A program made the position numbers and the translations under genes. From Chlamydoabsidia padenii (taxonomy: Eukaryota; Mucoromycota; Mucoromycetes; Mucorales; Cunninghamellaceae), in NCBI GenBank assembly GCA_025330725.1, contig JAIWND010000002.1, forward strand, positions 310,001 to 374,000: a DNA stretch of 64,000 bases. The letters run 5' to 3'. This document shows, piece after piece, positions 1 through 11,807 of the stretch. The notes beneath the pieces were generated by a model. That model did not search any database. It saw only the letters and a program-made list of their open reading frames with translations, and was not told the origin of the DNA. Position 1 is the stretch's first letter. Every line of letters starts with the position of its first letter.

Positions 1-121
1 TTTTACGTGAGATGCTGAATCCAAAGGTTCCAGGAAAGTCGTTAAACAAGCGTTTCAACAAGGTTGATTTACCGGAGCCAGAAGGACCAGAAATAACAAA
101 GATTTTGGCAACTGTTTGCAT
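1..121 (-). CDS. GUK1: guanylate kinase, 5' end (partial, runs off the window)
   Basis: This is the N-terminus of guanylate kinase, which phosphorylates GMP to GDP with ATP in the cytosol. The first 38 residues read [12 protein letters not shown] followed by the P-loop PSGSGKST and then FGFSIS, matching the start of the family. Exon 1 is 7..121. A GT donor at position 6 (GTAAAA on the minus strand) interrupts the codon after FSIS, one base in (C), which fits the conserved FSxSH(T) motif continuing in the next exon outside the window. The rest of the gene is not visible. Two copies of the CCCGCC motif lie about 90 and 145 bp upstream. The family assignment is firm, while splicing at base 6 is inferred. 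Confidence 0.9.
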   Translation of the reverse strand, partial: MQTVAKIFVISGPSGSGKSTLLKRLFNDFPGTFGFSISRK

Positions 122-1417
122 ATTTTTAGAATCGAGATGGGTTGGCTGAGAAAAGAAGAGTAAACACATCAAAAACAAAACGTATCCCAAAATATCCACC
201 CATTTTAAGCCCCGCCTTAACGTGGGTTCTCGACCGAGGACCCACTCTCAAAATTAATATGATTTCATATCCCGCCGGTAACCTTGAAATCGTTCATGGT
301 GTAACCAACTAACTACAAATTTCCCATTCTCTATATATGCTCTTCTCATGATGGATTACAATTATATTAATGGTATGGAAAGCAAGCAGTATATATATAT
401 ATATATATCTAAGAAGGCAATAGTAGTTTCTTTTTTTCATCGAACCAAGTGGGTTCAGGGCTGAAAGTGAGAAAAAGGGGGATCGCCGAAAAAATGATCA
501 AAACAAGCCGAGTACTAAAGATGAGTTTAGAGGCGATTGAATTCGATAAGCCTTTCTCCTGATGTTTGTATATGTATAAAACGAAAATCACAGGAAACCA
601 TTTAAAAATAAACAGCATTACGATAGTGAAAAAGGAGAAGAGAGGATCGACGATGGACATGGTTATCCCAGTACGGAATCACTATCCACGATTTCTTGCA
701 CTGTGTCGGGGTTTTAAATCAGGGGCTTTATTATGCCAAATTACAAAAATCAGGAACACTCTGACAAGGGTCATACATGATTCTGTTTTAACTAGCTCCT
801 CAACTGACATCATGATGGTAAGCCGGTACCATCATTCATTTCTATTATGTTCTATCCAAACACTTAAGGTTTCCGCCGTTCTTCATAGATTGGTTTGTAT
901 GCCGGGATTTGAATATATTGTTTCGGCGAAATAAAACGTGAAAGCAAAGGTAGATCAACTTTTTCTTCTATACTGTTATCATGATGGCACAGAAAATAAC
1001 CTCCCCCAAAAAAGCAGAATCAGATAAAGGTAGTCCCCCTTTCTTTCTATCTGATGATTTGTAGAGTATGAAAAAGACATCTCTTGCAGGAATAAAGAAG
1101 GGAACCATACCATATACATACTTCTCTTATTGTTTTCCTTCCTTCTCACTTTGGAACTACTTGATGATAATGGAAACTTTAAAATCAGGGACACATGAAA
1201 AGCACTAAAAAAGAATATCTGGGATCGAATAGAGTAGGACAGAAAAAAAAAGAGTTTTCCATTTTCATATTCCGCTTTTTTATTGGTTGGGTCCCGGATG
1301 CGAGTCTATTTTCAAAAGCGGGGGCAGCTTTATTTAACCTTCTTTTTGATCAGTGATCTCTTTTTTCTCGACTTCTTTTTCTGCTTTTCCACTTTCTCTT
1401 TTTCGTCTTATACATAC
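122..1417. other. intergenic region with two upstream CCCGCC motifs
   Basis: No convincing gene was found. The left part is the GUK1 promoter, with motif copies TTTTAAGCCCCGCC at 203-216 and TTCATATCCCGCC at 264-276. A run of AT dinucleotides sits at about 392-408. An 83-codon minus-strand ORF at 409-660 encodes a hydrophobic peptide with no recognisable domain and is probably chance. Another motif copy, CGGGATTTGAAT, lies at 903-914. The last 120 bases become strongly pyrimidine-rich and are probably the leader of the small ORF that follows. Confidence 0.5.
264..276 (+). promoter_or_regulatory. CCCGCC dispersed motif upstream of GUK1
   Basis: TTCATATCCCGCC is a one-mismatch copy of the window-wide consensus TTCAAATCCCGCC, 143 bp upstream of the GUK1 start. 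A second, weaker copy is at 203-216. The motif itself is seen directly. A promoter role is inferred from its repeated placement upstream of genes. Confidence 0.35.
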
Positions 1418-1675
1418 ATGATGACTGGTTGCCACTCACGATTTACCGAGCACTTTGATATGAGTCCATCTTTAACCCAATGCCCTCAATGGTCGCCTTC
1501 CAAATCATCCTTCATTTACTCTACCGAATCAAGTCATAAATCATTTGATGATCTCCTGTCAAGTAGTAGTAGTAGCAGCAGCAGCAGCCACTCACCACCC
1601 AGTAGTCCAACTATTGACGATGACAAGCATTCTATGTCGAAATTCAAAAAGTTTTTTCGGCTACAAAAGAAGTGA
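1418..1675 (+). CDS. small serine-rich hypothetical protein (85 aa)
   Basis: An uninterrupted ORF begins at one of two adjacent ATGs (1418, 1421) after about 90 bases of strongly pyrimidine-rich DNA typical of leaders in this genome. The product contains a run of ten serines, then a PPSSP-type segment, an acidic DDD patch and a basic C-terminus (FKKFFRLQKK). No domain is recognised. The Ser run comes from AGT/AGC triplet repeats at about 1564-1590. The gene-like leader supports a real gene, while the short length and low complexity argue for caution. The ORF could be extended upstream only through a non-ATG codon, which I did not accept. Confidence 0.42.
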   Translation: MMTGCHSRFTEHFDMSPSLTQCPQWSPSKSSFIYSTESSHKSFDDLLSSSSSSSSSSHSPPSSPTIDDDKHSMSKFKKFFRLQKK

Positions 1676-3544
1676 AAACAATCCAGACATCTATATTCAA
1701 GCAACGTATCACTATCAAGATTAATATCATGGCAATGACTATGGCCTCGACCCTCTCTCTCTCCTTTCATCGACATTTCAGACCCCGCCACCGCAGACTT
1801 TATTAAAGGTTTTACATACTCCTCTTACTACTTACTTTTTTTGATTTACCCCATCTTTACTTTTGTATATATAATTTTCTCACCTTAACATAGCTTTTAT
1901 ATTATATCCCTCTTACATTCTTATCTTATACAATGATTAATAAAAAAGAATCCTTTATGAAAAAGTAATGCACACCCCGCACCACGTGGCTTTTTAAATC
2001 CCGGCATATGGGAAAGAGTGAAAATCAGGTGTACTCCTTTCTCACTGGATGGATTTCACTTTTTTTGAAGCCCCGTAAAAAGTACGGTCGATTGCGAAGG
2101 TCCACCCCCTGTGTATATGGTGATACATTTGACAAAAGTGTGTTATCCATTGGCTTCATTCATGCAAAAAAAAAAAAAACCACCAAAAGCAAAATATAGT
2201 CGAGTTTCACAGAAAGGATCATGGAATCAGCTCATACCTGCATTACATATAAACAGCCGAATTAAGGGCAGATGAAAATCAAGCGATCACATTGTCCTTG
2301 TTTGTTGTTGTTATTCGCAATCACCCGAATCACCGAGAAATCTTTCATTATTGCAAGGTATATGATATGATATGATTCATACTTTTTTTTTTGTGCCTGG
2401 CAATTCATTTGCATTGTGCTCTATATTTGAAGGTTGTCGTGCCGTTAGATTGATTCCATGGAATGAAAGAGGTCGGGGGACAGGTACACAGAGCCCCTCC
2501 GACCCCTCATGTCAACCATATGTGATAAATGTTACCAAAAAAAGATCATTCACACACCAAGTCGAAGTTTGTTTTTGAAATCCCGCCATAGATTGTCAAA
2601 CCCCGACATAGGCTCCTTCCCTCCATTTTGTGAGAAATGGTCTGGTCTGTTCGTCGTTCTTTTCGTTTCCTATTAAACTTTAAGCAACATAAAAAAACAA
2701 AACAATCAAACATCACGATAATCACTTTTTTTTTTTTTTATCATGCAGAAGTTTCATGCATGAAACCTGATATATAATATATGCGAATTCATGAACCCAG
2801 TGATTAAAGAAAACTTGATTCCATGAAAGTAACCAAGCTATGTGTTATACTGTTGCCTTGTAATAAATTGAAATAAAATACTGATATGTATGAAATCATT
2901 ATCTTTAAGCCTTTATCAATTCGGGTTTTCCTAAACAAAAGAGGAACAAAAGATCGATTCATGCGGTCGGGATTTGAATATATGCACCGAAACACCTCTT
3001 CCATCAAGTGAGTAGTTGTCTCTGATAGTCGGTGTAAAGTCTTTTTTTGACTAAATGTTCTGTTTTTATAAACCTTGTCAATCAATGATAATCATTGTTT
3101 TAAGGAAAGTGTTTTCCTTTTTGTTTTTATGTGATATAGCTACAAAGTATGTGTGTATATATATGTGTGTGCATATGACCCATGTGGGTTTGATTTAAAA
3201 AGGTCGCGAACAATTGACATAAGTGCGAAATGATCACTTACATTATGTTTTAAGACAAGAATTCAAAAAGAAAACCTCATGTGAAGATAATGCATGATGT
3301 CAATAGAGCTAAAATGTACTTCATATAGCCATTTTGAAAATCCCCATTGTGTTGCATGCTTATTTCCTGGAAAAAAATGTCGGAGTCTGAAAATCATAAA
3401 AAGGTAAAATCTGGCTGTTTCTTTCCCTCTCTCTTTCTTCCCTTCCCTTTACTTTTTTTTTAAACATCTACCTTGTTCAATCGAGTAAATCAATACTCTT
3501 ATATTAACAAACTACTATTATACGTAACAAGAAGCTTCTGATTT
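1676..3544. other. long intergenic region, no gene recognised
   Basis: AT-rich DNA with only short low-complexity ORFs (2008-2199 plus, 2372-2578 plus, 2804-3085 minus), none with a recognisable domain. Four copies of the dispersed motif are present: TTAAATCCCGGC at 1994-2005, TTGAAATCCCGCC at 2575-2587, TCAAACCCCGAC near 2597, and CGGGATTTGAAT at 2968-2979. The region from about 3420 is pyrimidine-rich and probably holds the promoter and leader of the next gene, possibly with a spliced 5' UTR: an ATG-containing segment at 3377 is followed by a GTAAAA donor. Confidence 0.5.
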
Positions 3545-5311
3545 ATGACAAGATTCTACATGACTGGTAAGTCATTCTTCACTGTGTCCCTCAACCCTCT
3601 AACTCTTCTAACACGTTAGGCGAAAAAGATATTGTCAGCAAATTCTTTGCAAACCTGCAAAGCGTCGCTTCTCCAGGTAATGAAAATCATGAAGACATCA
3701 AGATAACATATTATTTACTCACTGCCTACTTTTTGTTTTGTTTGGCTGATAGGCACATTACAACGGCTTGACTTTTTGGAGGCAAAGGACGCATGGGATA
3801 GGATGAACAGCAACACCGGGGCCTTTGGCCAAAGTAAGTCTAAACTATAATGATACAAGAACTTGCGTGCTCATATGGTCATGCTTTTTTTTTTTCTTGC
3901 ACTGACCTAGGTGGCTACTTTACGGCTTCTTACAATCGGAACAATGACCCGATGGAAACTGGCTGTGGACCCTTACCAATCAAAGCTGAACAAGATATCA
4001 ACAGACGTGGCAACAACGATAATGACGATGATGACGGTGACGATCAACTAGGTCAAGAATATGAACCTGAAATCCCTCAACCTCAAAAGCATTCCTTCCA
4101 GCAAAACCTACATAACGCCATGAATGAACAAGATCATCATCAAACTGGTCTGGATCAGTTGCCTCCAAAACAAAGGGTAAGTATATCGTGAAGGATATGT
4201 GTAACTCGCTTAATCTTGATTTGAATTCTTTATTAACCCCAACTTATTCTCTCCTACATACATACATAAAACATACATATATTCATACATTCATAGGCTA
4301 TGTATAATGCATTTAAAAAAGGTAATAAGGGAAATTCGATACTTTGTTCTCCCTTCCCTCAGCTTATCTTCCCTCCCCTTAATATCCCTATTTATGCTGG
4401 TTGATATGAACTAAATTAATTTGACTTTTTATTTACTCTTTTTAGACTTTGATCGACACTTTGGTCAAGGCACCAACCATTACAACAATAGTGGCAGTAT
4501 TGACGTCCAATCACAACTAGCAAAGATTCCAATCCATCATCAACGATATGTCCAAACTCATCTTGTCATTGCTCCAAACACCAATATTGCCAGATCAAAT
4601 CTACTACGACATTTACTGCACAGTCTCTCCTTTATACAGCAACTTCAAGGCAAAATCAATTGTTATTCTAGACTCAAAAAGACCGTTCATTACAACAACT
4701 TTTTTGTCTTTTATGATCAGCTTCAACAACAGTATCGAATGTCAAGTACCGAATTTGTCATGGAAACAAAGCACTGTAAGTCATCAACCATCTTACATAC
4801 TTTAAATATGTACCAATCCTTTATCTACTGTATTTGGGTAATAGTGTTTAACGAAGGGGATAATAGTCAAATCAAACGAAGAATTATTCGGTATCGGAAA
4901 CTCGGGGAACGGGTGAATGGTATTATCCTCGGCTTTGACAAGGTGATCTTGCTATTCCCAGATATGATGACCAAACCAAGAATGGAAGATGTAAGTCAAA
5001 ATATAAAAACTCTATCTCTTTCTTGTTACTAATTTTTTTTTTTGTTATTGTCACTAATCTAGTTAACGGATGTCACCTACAACATGATCTGTCGCTATGT
5101 ACAGCCTAAACCAAAACCTGTCTACTCAATTCCTGCATTCAAGTCAATTGCAACATCAACGCCATCACCTCCACCACCAGCACATGCACTAGCAAACACA
5201 TCTTCAACTTTATCGTCAACATCACCATTGCCAGCTATTCGTATTCCACCATTATCAAGCACCACCTCATCTCATCCATTTACAATAGCCAATTTATGTT
5301 CACAATCATGA
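3545..5311 (+). CDS. conserved-looking protein of unknown function (about 391 aa, 8 exons)
   Basis: Exons: 3545..3566, 3620..3676, 3753..3833, 3911..4176, 4297..4321, 4446..4775, 4845..4990 and 5063..5311. All junctions are GT-AG and the frame is continuous throughout. The first part (residues about 1-55) is predicted mostly helical. It is followed by an Asn/Asp-rich acidic linker and a Gln/His-rich stretch, then a folded-looking region (about residues 160-330) containing TNIARSNLLRHLLHSLSF, a basic RRIIRYRKLGE segment and GFDKVILLFPD. The C-terminus is Ser/Thr/Pro-rich. I do not recognise the family. The long multi-exon frame makes it a real gene. The start was chosen because an in-frame TGA precedes it in the same exon. 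Confidence 0.72.
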
Positions 5312-5794
5312 TCATCCCCACCCCTTGAATCCCTTCATGCTACTCCTTGATTCCACCAGTCATATCCTCCCCTTTTTATTATAGTCTTTTTTTTATTTAT
5401 ATTATTAATCAAATAAAGTGTCTTTTTGCTTTGATGATATAACTCAACATGTGTGGACTCATATATTATATGCATGAAATTTGTCTTGATGACATTTATC
5501 AGCGTGCAGACAACAATCATGTCTTTTAATTGCTTTTTTTTTATCATAGAATGAATAGAACCCTTAAATAACTGTATGAAGGACGGGGGGGGTCCATTGT
5601 TCCTCCTTCAGCCGACATTAATGCAGAACGGGTGGCATTTGAGTTTCCGTCATACAAAATTGGAATAGGTGGCTTTGGGAAAGGATGCCATCAAATTAAA
5701 CTCCCGCCACCCCCCTCTCACTAGTCACGGCACAAGGAAAAAAAAAAAAAAGTTGGAAACCTTTTCTTCTTCACATTTACAAAACTTATTCATC
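5312..5794. other. intergenic, SSE1 promoter
   Basis: AT-rich 3' flank of the preceding gene, then the SSE1 promoter. Just before SSE1 are a poly-A run (about 5740-5752) and a motif copy, TTAAACTCCCGCC, at 5695-5707, 88 bp upstream of the start codon. No clear heat-shock element array was recognised. A 70-codon minus ORF (5335-5547) looks like chance. Confidence 0.5.
5695..5707 (+). promoter_or_regulatory. CCCGCC dispersed motif upstream of SSE1
   Basis: TTAAACTCCCGCC lies 88 bp before the SSE1 start codon and matches the consensus TTCAAATCCCGCC at most positions. Function is inferred only from recurrence at many promoters in this window. Confidence 0.3.
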
Positions 5795-8428
5795 ATGTCT
5801 GTCGTGGTAAAGTCAACTCAAACCCCATAAAACAACAATAATCATCGTCTGGCAATAATAGAAAACCATTACTAACCTGATTCTTCTTTTTATATCGTCA
5901 CATGTGCTTTTATCTGATGTGTAATAATAGGGTATCGATTTGGGTAACCTTCAATCTGTTATCGCTGTTGCCAGAAACCGTGGTATCGATGTTATTTGCA
6001 ACGAAGTCTCAAACCGGGCCACTCCGTAAGTTGAATAAAATTAGGTGTAAAGAGGCAGTCCATATAAAGAAGGACGTCATCGCAAATGGAAATGATTACT
6101 AACATTGACTTTTTTTTTTCTTCTTAATCCATAAATGTAGTTCCCTTGTGTCCTTTGGTGGTCGACAACGCTACATTGGTGAATCTGCCAAGACTCAAGA
6201 AATTAGTAACTACAAGAACACTGTGGGTAGCTTGAAACGTCTGGCTGGTCGTACTGTCTCAGATCCCGATGTTCAAGAATTTGAAAAGAAGTTTATCGCT
6301 GGTGAACTAGTTGATGTTGATGGCCAAGTGGGTGTAAAGGTAAGGGAAAAGAGAACTTTTTATAAACAAAAAGGTGCGTGAATCATTCGTTTACTAACTA
6401 ACATGTTTTTTTTTTTTGTTACAACATTGTTAGGTCAACTACCTTGATGAAGCTCAAGCCTTCTCCAACATTCAATTGATCGCCATGTACTTGTCGAAAA
6501 TCAAGGATATCACTGCTGCCGAAATTGCTGGACCTGTATCAGACTGTGTGATTACTGTCCCCGGTTGGTTCACTGAAATCCAACGTCGTGCTGTCATTAG
6601 TGCTGCCGAAATTGCTGGATTGAACTGCTTGCGTTTGGTGAACGATTTGACTGCTGCTGCCCTCGGTTATGGTATCACCAAGACTGACTTGCCTGAAGAA
6701 AAGCCTCGTAACGTTGCCTTTGTGGATGTCGGTCACTCTGATTACTCTGTGTCTGTGGTCTCCTTTGTTAAAGGTCAACTCACTGTCCGTGGATCTGCCT
6801 TTGACAAGCACTTTGGTGGTCGTGATTTTGACAATGTTATTGTCGAACACCTCGCTACTGAATTCAAGGAAAAGTTCAAGATTGATGTCTACACCAACCA
6901 AAAGGCTTTGATCCGTCTTCGTGTTGCTGCGGAACGTTGCAAGAAGGTGCTGTCTGCCAATCCTCAAGCTCCTGTCAACATTGAATCTATCATGGATGAT
7001 CGTGATGTCCAAACTATTGTCAACCGTACTGACTTTGAAGAATGGGCTACTCACTTGTTTACTCGCACCGAAGATACCTTGCGCAAGGCTATGGAAAACG
7101 CTGGTATGACTGTGGATGATATTGATGCTGTTGAAATGGTCGGTGGTTCTACTCGTATCCCTGCTATCAAGACTACCATCTCCAACTTCTTTGGCAAGCC
7201 AATCTCTACCACTTTGAATCAAGATGAAGCTGTCTCTCGTGGTGCTGCTCTCCAATGTGCCATGTTGTCTCCTGTATTCAAGGTCCGTGACTTCCGTGTT
7301 GTTGATGTGTGCACTTACCCTATCAAGCTCGAATGGACCAAGTCTCCTGAAGATGATGATACCGAAATTGTGGTGTTTGACAACAACAACAGCATTCCTT
7401 CCACCAAGATGTTGACCTTCCATCGCAGCGAACCTTTTACTTTGGAAGCCAAGTATGCCAGCCCTGAAGATTTGCCTCGTGGTATCAACCCTTGGTTAGG
7501 TCAATTCACCATCAAGGACGTCAAGCCCACTGCCAATGGTGAACCTGCTCAAGTCAAGGTCAAGGTCAGACTCAACATTCACGGTATCTTCTCTGTCGAA
7601 GGTGCTCACACTGTGGAAGAAAAGGTGGTGGAAGAAGAAGTGACCAACAAGGACGGTGAAAAGGAAACCAAAAAGACCAAGAAACTCGTCAAGACTGGAG
7701 ATCTCACTGTTGTATCCGGCACCACCTCTGTCCCTCGTAACATTGTCGACCAATACGCTGAAAAGGAAAGCCAAATGGTCGCCTCTGACAAGCTCATCAT
7801 GGCCACTGAAGCTGCCAAGAACTCTCTCGAAGAGTATGGTTACGACATGCGCGACAAGATCATGGGTCCTCTTTCCGAATACATCGATGCTGGTATCAAG
7901 GACAAGTTTGCCGAAGATTTGAACACTGTGGTGGACTGGATCTATGATGAAGGTGATGATCAACCCAAGTCTGTGTATGTGGAAAAGTTGGACGCCCTCA
8001 AGGTGATTGGTAACCCTGTGATGGACCGATACCGTGAAGCCGAAGAACGTCCTCGCGCCGCCAGCTCTCTTTTGGAAGCCATTCAACGTGTAACCAAGGA
8101 AGCCATGAGTGGTGATGACAAGTATGCCCATATTGCTCCTCATGAAAAGCAAGACATTGTCGATCGTTGTGACCGTGCCCGTCGTTGGTTGGATGAACAA
8201 GTCGCCAAACAAGACAAGGTGCCTAAGCATGAAACCCCTATTTTGTTTGCTCGCGATATTGCCAAGGAAGAAGAAGCCGTGGTGGCCTTTGCTACTCCTA
8301 TCTTGAACAAGCCCAAGCCTATTCCCAAGCCTGCTACTGAAGAATCCACTGACTCACCCATGGCCGACTCCGAAGAAAAGAAGGAAGATGACAAGGCTGA
8401 AAAGAAGGACGAAATGGATATTGATTAG
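5795..8428 (+). CDS. SSE1: Hsp110-family chaperone / nucleotide exchange factor (766 aa)
   Basis: Exons: 5795..5806, 5931..6025, 6141..6339 and 6434..8428. The first exon encodes only MSVV. The protein is an Hsp70-superfamily member of the Hsp110/SSE type, which acts in the cytosol as nucleotide exchange factor and holdase for Hsp70. Residues 5-10 read GIDLGN, where canonical Hsp70 has GIDLGTT, typical of Hsp110. The actin-like ATPase fold continues through [22 protein letters not shown] and VGGSTRIP to about residue 380. A beta domain, a charged loop rich in Glu/Lys (near residue 500) and a helical region follow, and the protein ends in an acidic tail DEMDID like yeast Sse1. Length fits Hsp110 rather than Hsp70. 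The large ORFs on the opposite strand are codon-bias shadows. A polyadenylation signal AATAAA is at 8581-8586. Confidence 0.95.
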
Positions 8429-8767
8429 ATTGCTTTGTAGTTACTTTTTTTATTTTATCTTTTTTTTTTTTATATAAAAATACATTATACATTATTATAA
8501 CTTTATATAGTTGTCTTACTTGTCATATACAATTATCTCATCCACTTGTCTTCCCCCATACTTTAAATCATCTTTTGTTAAATAAAACAGTCTTTTGATC
8601 TTGTCAGCATAATTGGGGTCAATCCTTTCCCATGAAATATTCAAATCCCGTTATTTGCGGGGAATTGGACTTAGTAATTCTGAATTACGGGCAAAAAATG
8701 TATTTAAAAAAAGAAAAGAAAAAGAAAGCGGTACCCCGCTCTTCTTTCTTCTCTCCATCATTCAATC
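8429..8767. other. intergenic, SSE1 3' end and thiolase promoter
   Basis: Contains the T-rich SSE1 3' UTR, the AATAAA at 8581-8586 and a perfect-core motif copy TTCAAATCCCG at 8640-8650, 118 bp upstream of the thiolase ATG. The final 30 bases before the ATG are pyrimidine-rich. Nothing else is recognised. Confidence 0.5.
8640..8650 (+). promoter_or_regulatory. CCCG dispersed motif upstream of thiolase
   Basis: TTCAAATCCCG, 118 bp before the thiolase start, matches the first 11 positions of the dispersed consensus exactly. Function is inferred. Confidence 0.35.
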
Positions 8768-10264
8768 ATGTCTGTCTCTCTTCCTTTCCCCATTCGTTTA
8801 CCCTCTCTCTCTAGTGAACAACTCACCAAGGTTACTACCAAGTCACCTGAAGATGTTGTTGTAGTGTCAGCCGTCCGAACTGCTCTTGGTCGTGGTCGTA
8901 AAGGTGGCTTCAAAGATACTTTGGGTGATGGTAAGACAAAAAGAAATAAAAAAAAGTGAGGGGGGGGGGTTGAACACAAGCTAATGTCATCTTTTGTATT
9001 TACTTGTATAGAATTACTCGCTGGTGTTTTGAAGGACATTATTACTCGTACAGGTATCGATCCTGCTCTAGTCCAAGACATCACTGTTGGTAATGTGGCT
9101 GCCAAGGGTGGATTTGCTACCCCTGCCCGTATGGCCTCTTTGTATGCTGGCTTCCCTGAATCCACTTCCGTCAACACTGTCAACCGTCAATGCTCTTCAG
9201 GTTTACAAGCTTGTGTCCAAATTGCCTCTGCCATCCAAACTGGTTTGATTGATATTGGTATTGGTGCTGGTGTGGAATCCATGACGTCCGACTACTTTAC
9301 TCGTGATGTCAAGGTGTCCGATAAACTTTGCAAGGAATCTCAAGCTGCTGAAGACTGCAAGATGCCCATGGGGTAAGTTTATTGATGGAGGGAAACTGGG
9401 GGAGGGGAGGGGAGGGGCAACACACATGGAAACACTAACGATTTTATATATGACGATTATAGTCTCACCTCTGAAGCTGTTGCAAAGGAATACGGATTGA
9501 CTCGTGAAGAACAAGATGCATTTGCCGCCGAATCTCATAAGCGTGCTGCTGCCGCCCAAGCTGCTGGTTACTTTAAGGATGAAATTGTCCCCCTGACGGT
9601 GACGGTATTGGACAAGAATGGCGAAAACCCCAAACAAGTGGTGGTTGATCAAGACGAAGGTATCCGTGCCAACTCGACCGTGGAAAGCTTGGGCAAGTTG
9701 AAGCCTGCTTTCACCCCTACTGGCTCTACTACTGCTGGTAATGCTTCTCAAATCTCTGATGGTGCGGCGGCTGTGCTCTTGATGAAGCGCAAGACGGCTC
9801 AAAAGTTGAACCTCCCTATCCTCGGCAAGTACGTGACCGCCGCCTCGGTGGGTGTGCCTCCTCGTGTCATGGGTATTGGTCCAGCCTACGCTATCCCTGT
9901 CGTGGTGGAACGTGCCGGTCTCAAATTGGAAGATGTCGATATTTATGAAATCAACGAAGCCTTTGCTTCTCAAGCTCTCTACACTGTCCGTGCCCTCGGT
10001 TTGGATTCCGCCAAGGTCAACCCTAAGGGTGGTGCTATTGCCATTGGTCATCCTCTCGGTTGTACTGGTGCTCGTCAAGTCGCTACCTTGTTCCCTGAAT
10101 TGCGTCGTCAAGGCAAGAAGATTGGTGTCACCTCCATGTGCATTGGTACCGGAATGGTAAGTCGGGTGTTGCATTTAGGGTCATGATGGAATATACTCAT
10201 CTTTCTTTCTTTTTTCTTTTTTTTTTTGTAATAGGGAATGGCTGCTTTATGGGTTGCTGAATAA
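8768..10264 (+). CDS. POT1: 3-ketoacyl-CoA thiolase, peroxisomal type (415 aa)
   Basis: Exons: 8768..8930, 9012..9372, 9463..10156 and 10235..10264. It catalyses the last step of beta-oxidation, thiolytic cleavage of 3-ketoacyl-CoA to acetyl-CoA and a shortened acyl-CoA. The nucleophilic Cys lies in NRQCSSGLQA. The conserved GGAIAIGHPLG holds the catalytic His, and SMCIGTGMG near the C-terminus carries the second catalytic Cys. AVRTALGRGRKG follows the N-terminal extension. Length fits the family. The N-terminus has IRLPSLSSEQL, resembling a PTS2 peroxisomal signal but with one extra residue between RL and QL, so peroxisomal targeting is likely rather than certain. The last exon is only 30 nt (GMAALWVAE, no PTS1). 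A polyadenylation signal is at 10349-10354. Confidence 0.95.
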
Positions 10265-11807
10265 ATGTTAGCTAGTTAGTTTATGTAGACATACCCTCAC
10301 TACCTACCTACCTTAGTATTTATAGTCAATGATGTACATATTGAAACAAATAAAAATAAACCTTCGTGCATAATGATTTTGTTGTCTTTTACCAATCACT
10401 TTGTTTGACTTTTGCATACTGTATGTGGTTGTGTTTTGTTTGTCTCGGTCAAAAACTTTATTATAAACTTCCCCATCTCATCCTGTCAAATTTTATTAAA
10501 ACTTGTCAGCATGAATTACATGGTTAAACCATTTCCCTTGTCGAGATTTGAAACCCAGAGAGAGCCTATTCGCCCTTTATCACCCCAGACCTTCATCGTC
10601 CTCCATTCCATTCATCTGATGATAAGATTTTGAACTTACTGATAGAGGATGGCACTTTACAGGTCAATGAAAAACATTAGTTAAATACATATACATTCAA
10701 ATGAATGTAGTAGAGTAGAAAAAGTAGTATAATGCTCGATCAATACTAAAAGAGGTTACATGAGCAAGGAAAAAAAAATTGTCGAGGTTTAAATTTGAAA
10801 TTTTGCATGAATATCGGAATTTGAAAAATCGAAGCCTTATGTCAACAACAGATCTACTGCTGCTTGAAGGTACACTGCAAGTATTTCAATTAAACTTGCG
10901 ATCAAAAAAGGAAATACAGTGCGAAATTGGTTCCTGGATGGACCCTTCATTGGCTTTCTTTAAATATGAGCATGCCTCAGTTTAACACTTGTTTTCGATT
11001 GATTGGTCCGGAGATTGCAATGTAATCGCATGAATAGCGAATACTTGGTTTCGAAAAAAAAAAAAGAGAGAAAGCAAAAAGAGATGTCATCCTGATTTGT
11101 TGAACTAAGGCATATACCCCGCTGGGCTACCAATCCATCCTGGGCCATCCTCGGGATGATGATATCAAAAAACGTCGGGATTTAAATCCGTGGGAACTGG
11201 TGATCCCGTTGCACTTTAAGTGCCATGTAAAACCTAGACCATATGATAACAATGCCCTGATCAGAATAACAGGGTGATGATGATTACTTTTGCCTCATTA
11301 AAAAGAAACCCATGGCTTTTTGTATTTCCTTGCACAGCAGGCACTTTTTTTTATTTATTTAAAAAGTGGGTTAAGGATTATATCATGACGTCCATGTGAT
11401 AATTGCTCCTCAGCATTAAAAAAACATTGTCCAATAATGGAGACAATGAAAAAGAGTCCGCTCGCGGAGAGCGATACATTGTTTGAACCTCATTTTTCTT
11501 TTTATACAGCTTATACAAGACAAGATATAATAAAGCTGAATGATGGATTCTTGGTTTGCTTGTGGTAAAAAAGAAATATGTAGATCTCAAATCCATAATA
11601 CTTTAGATAACATATGATGGCATTACCAAATTTTAAGAAGCGGCGTTTGAATACTACCACCTAAAAGTATTGGTTAAGGAAAATGTGTGGAGCCCCCTCC
11701 TCCCGCCGCGGGGAAAATAAGGTTTGGACCTTTTTTTTTTTTTTATCTTCCTCTTTTCCCCTCTCCTCTCTCTTTCCTTTTTACTCGACTATTATTTTTT
11801 CCCAACA
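10265..11807. other. long intergenic region, no gene recognised
   Basis: Holds the thiolase 3' UTR, then AT-rich DNA with only short non-conserved ORFs. Motif-like copies are at about 10535 (CGAGATTTGAA), 10805 (TCGGAATTTGAAA) and 11176-11189 (CGGGATTTAAATCC). A tRNA-like A-box sequence occurs on the minus strand at 11119-11129 (see findings). The stretch from 11730 is a pyrimidine-rich leader for the F-box/WD40 gene. Confidence 0.5.

Noticed and set aside
409..660. 83-codon hydrophobic minus ORF
   Set aside because: No promoter-like leader, no homology, AT-rich. Hydrophobic composition is expected from T-rich DNA.
2804..3085. 93-codon minus ORF
   Set aside because: Lies in AT-rich intergenic DNA, has no domain, and overlaps a copy of the dispersed motif.
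6539..7423. 294-codon ORF on the minus strand across SSE1
   Set aside because: It lies entirely within a strongly conserved Hsp110 exon in the opposite direction. Codon bias explains its openness, and its translation shows no domain.
9203..10174. 323-codon minus ORF across thiolase
   Set aside because: It runs through thiolase exons and an intron of the other strand and has no recognisable domain, so it is a shadow.
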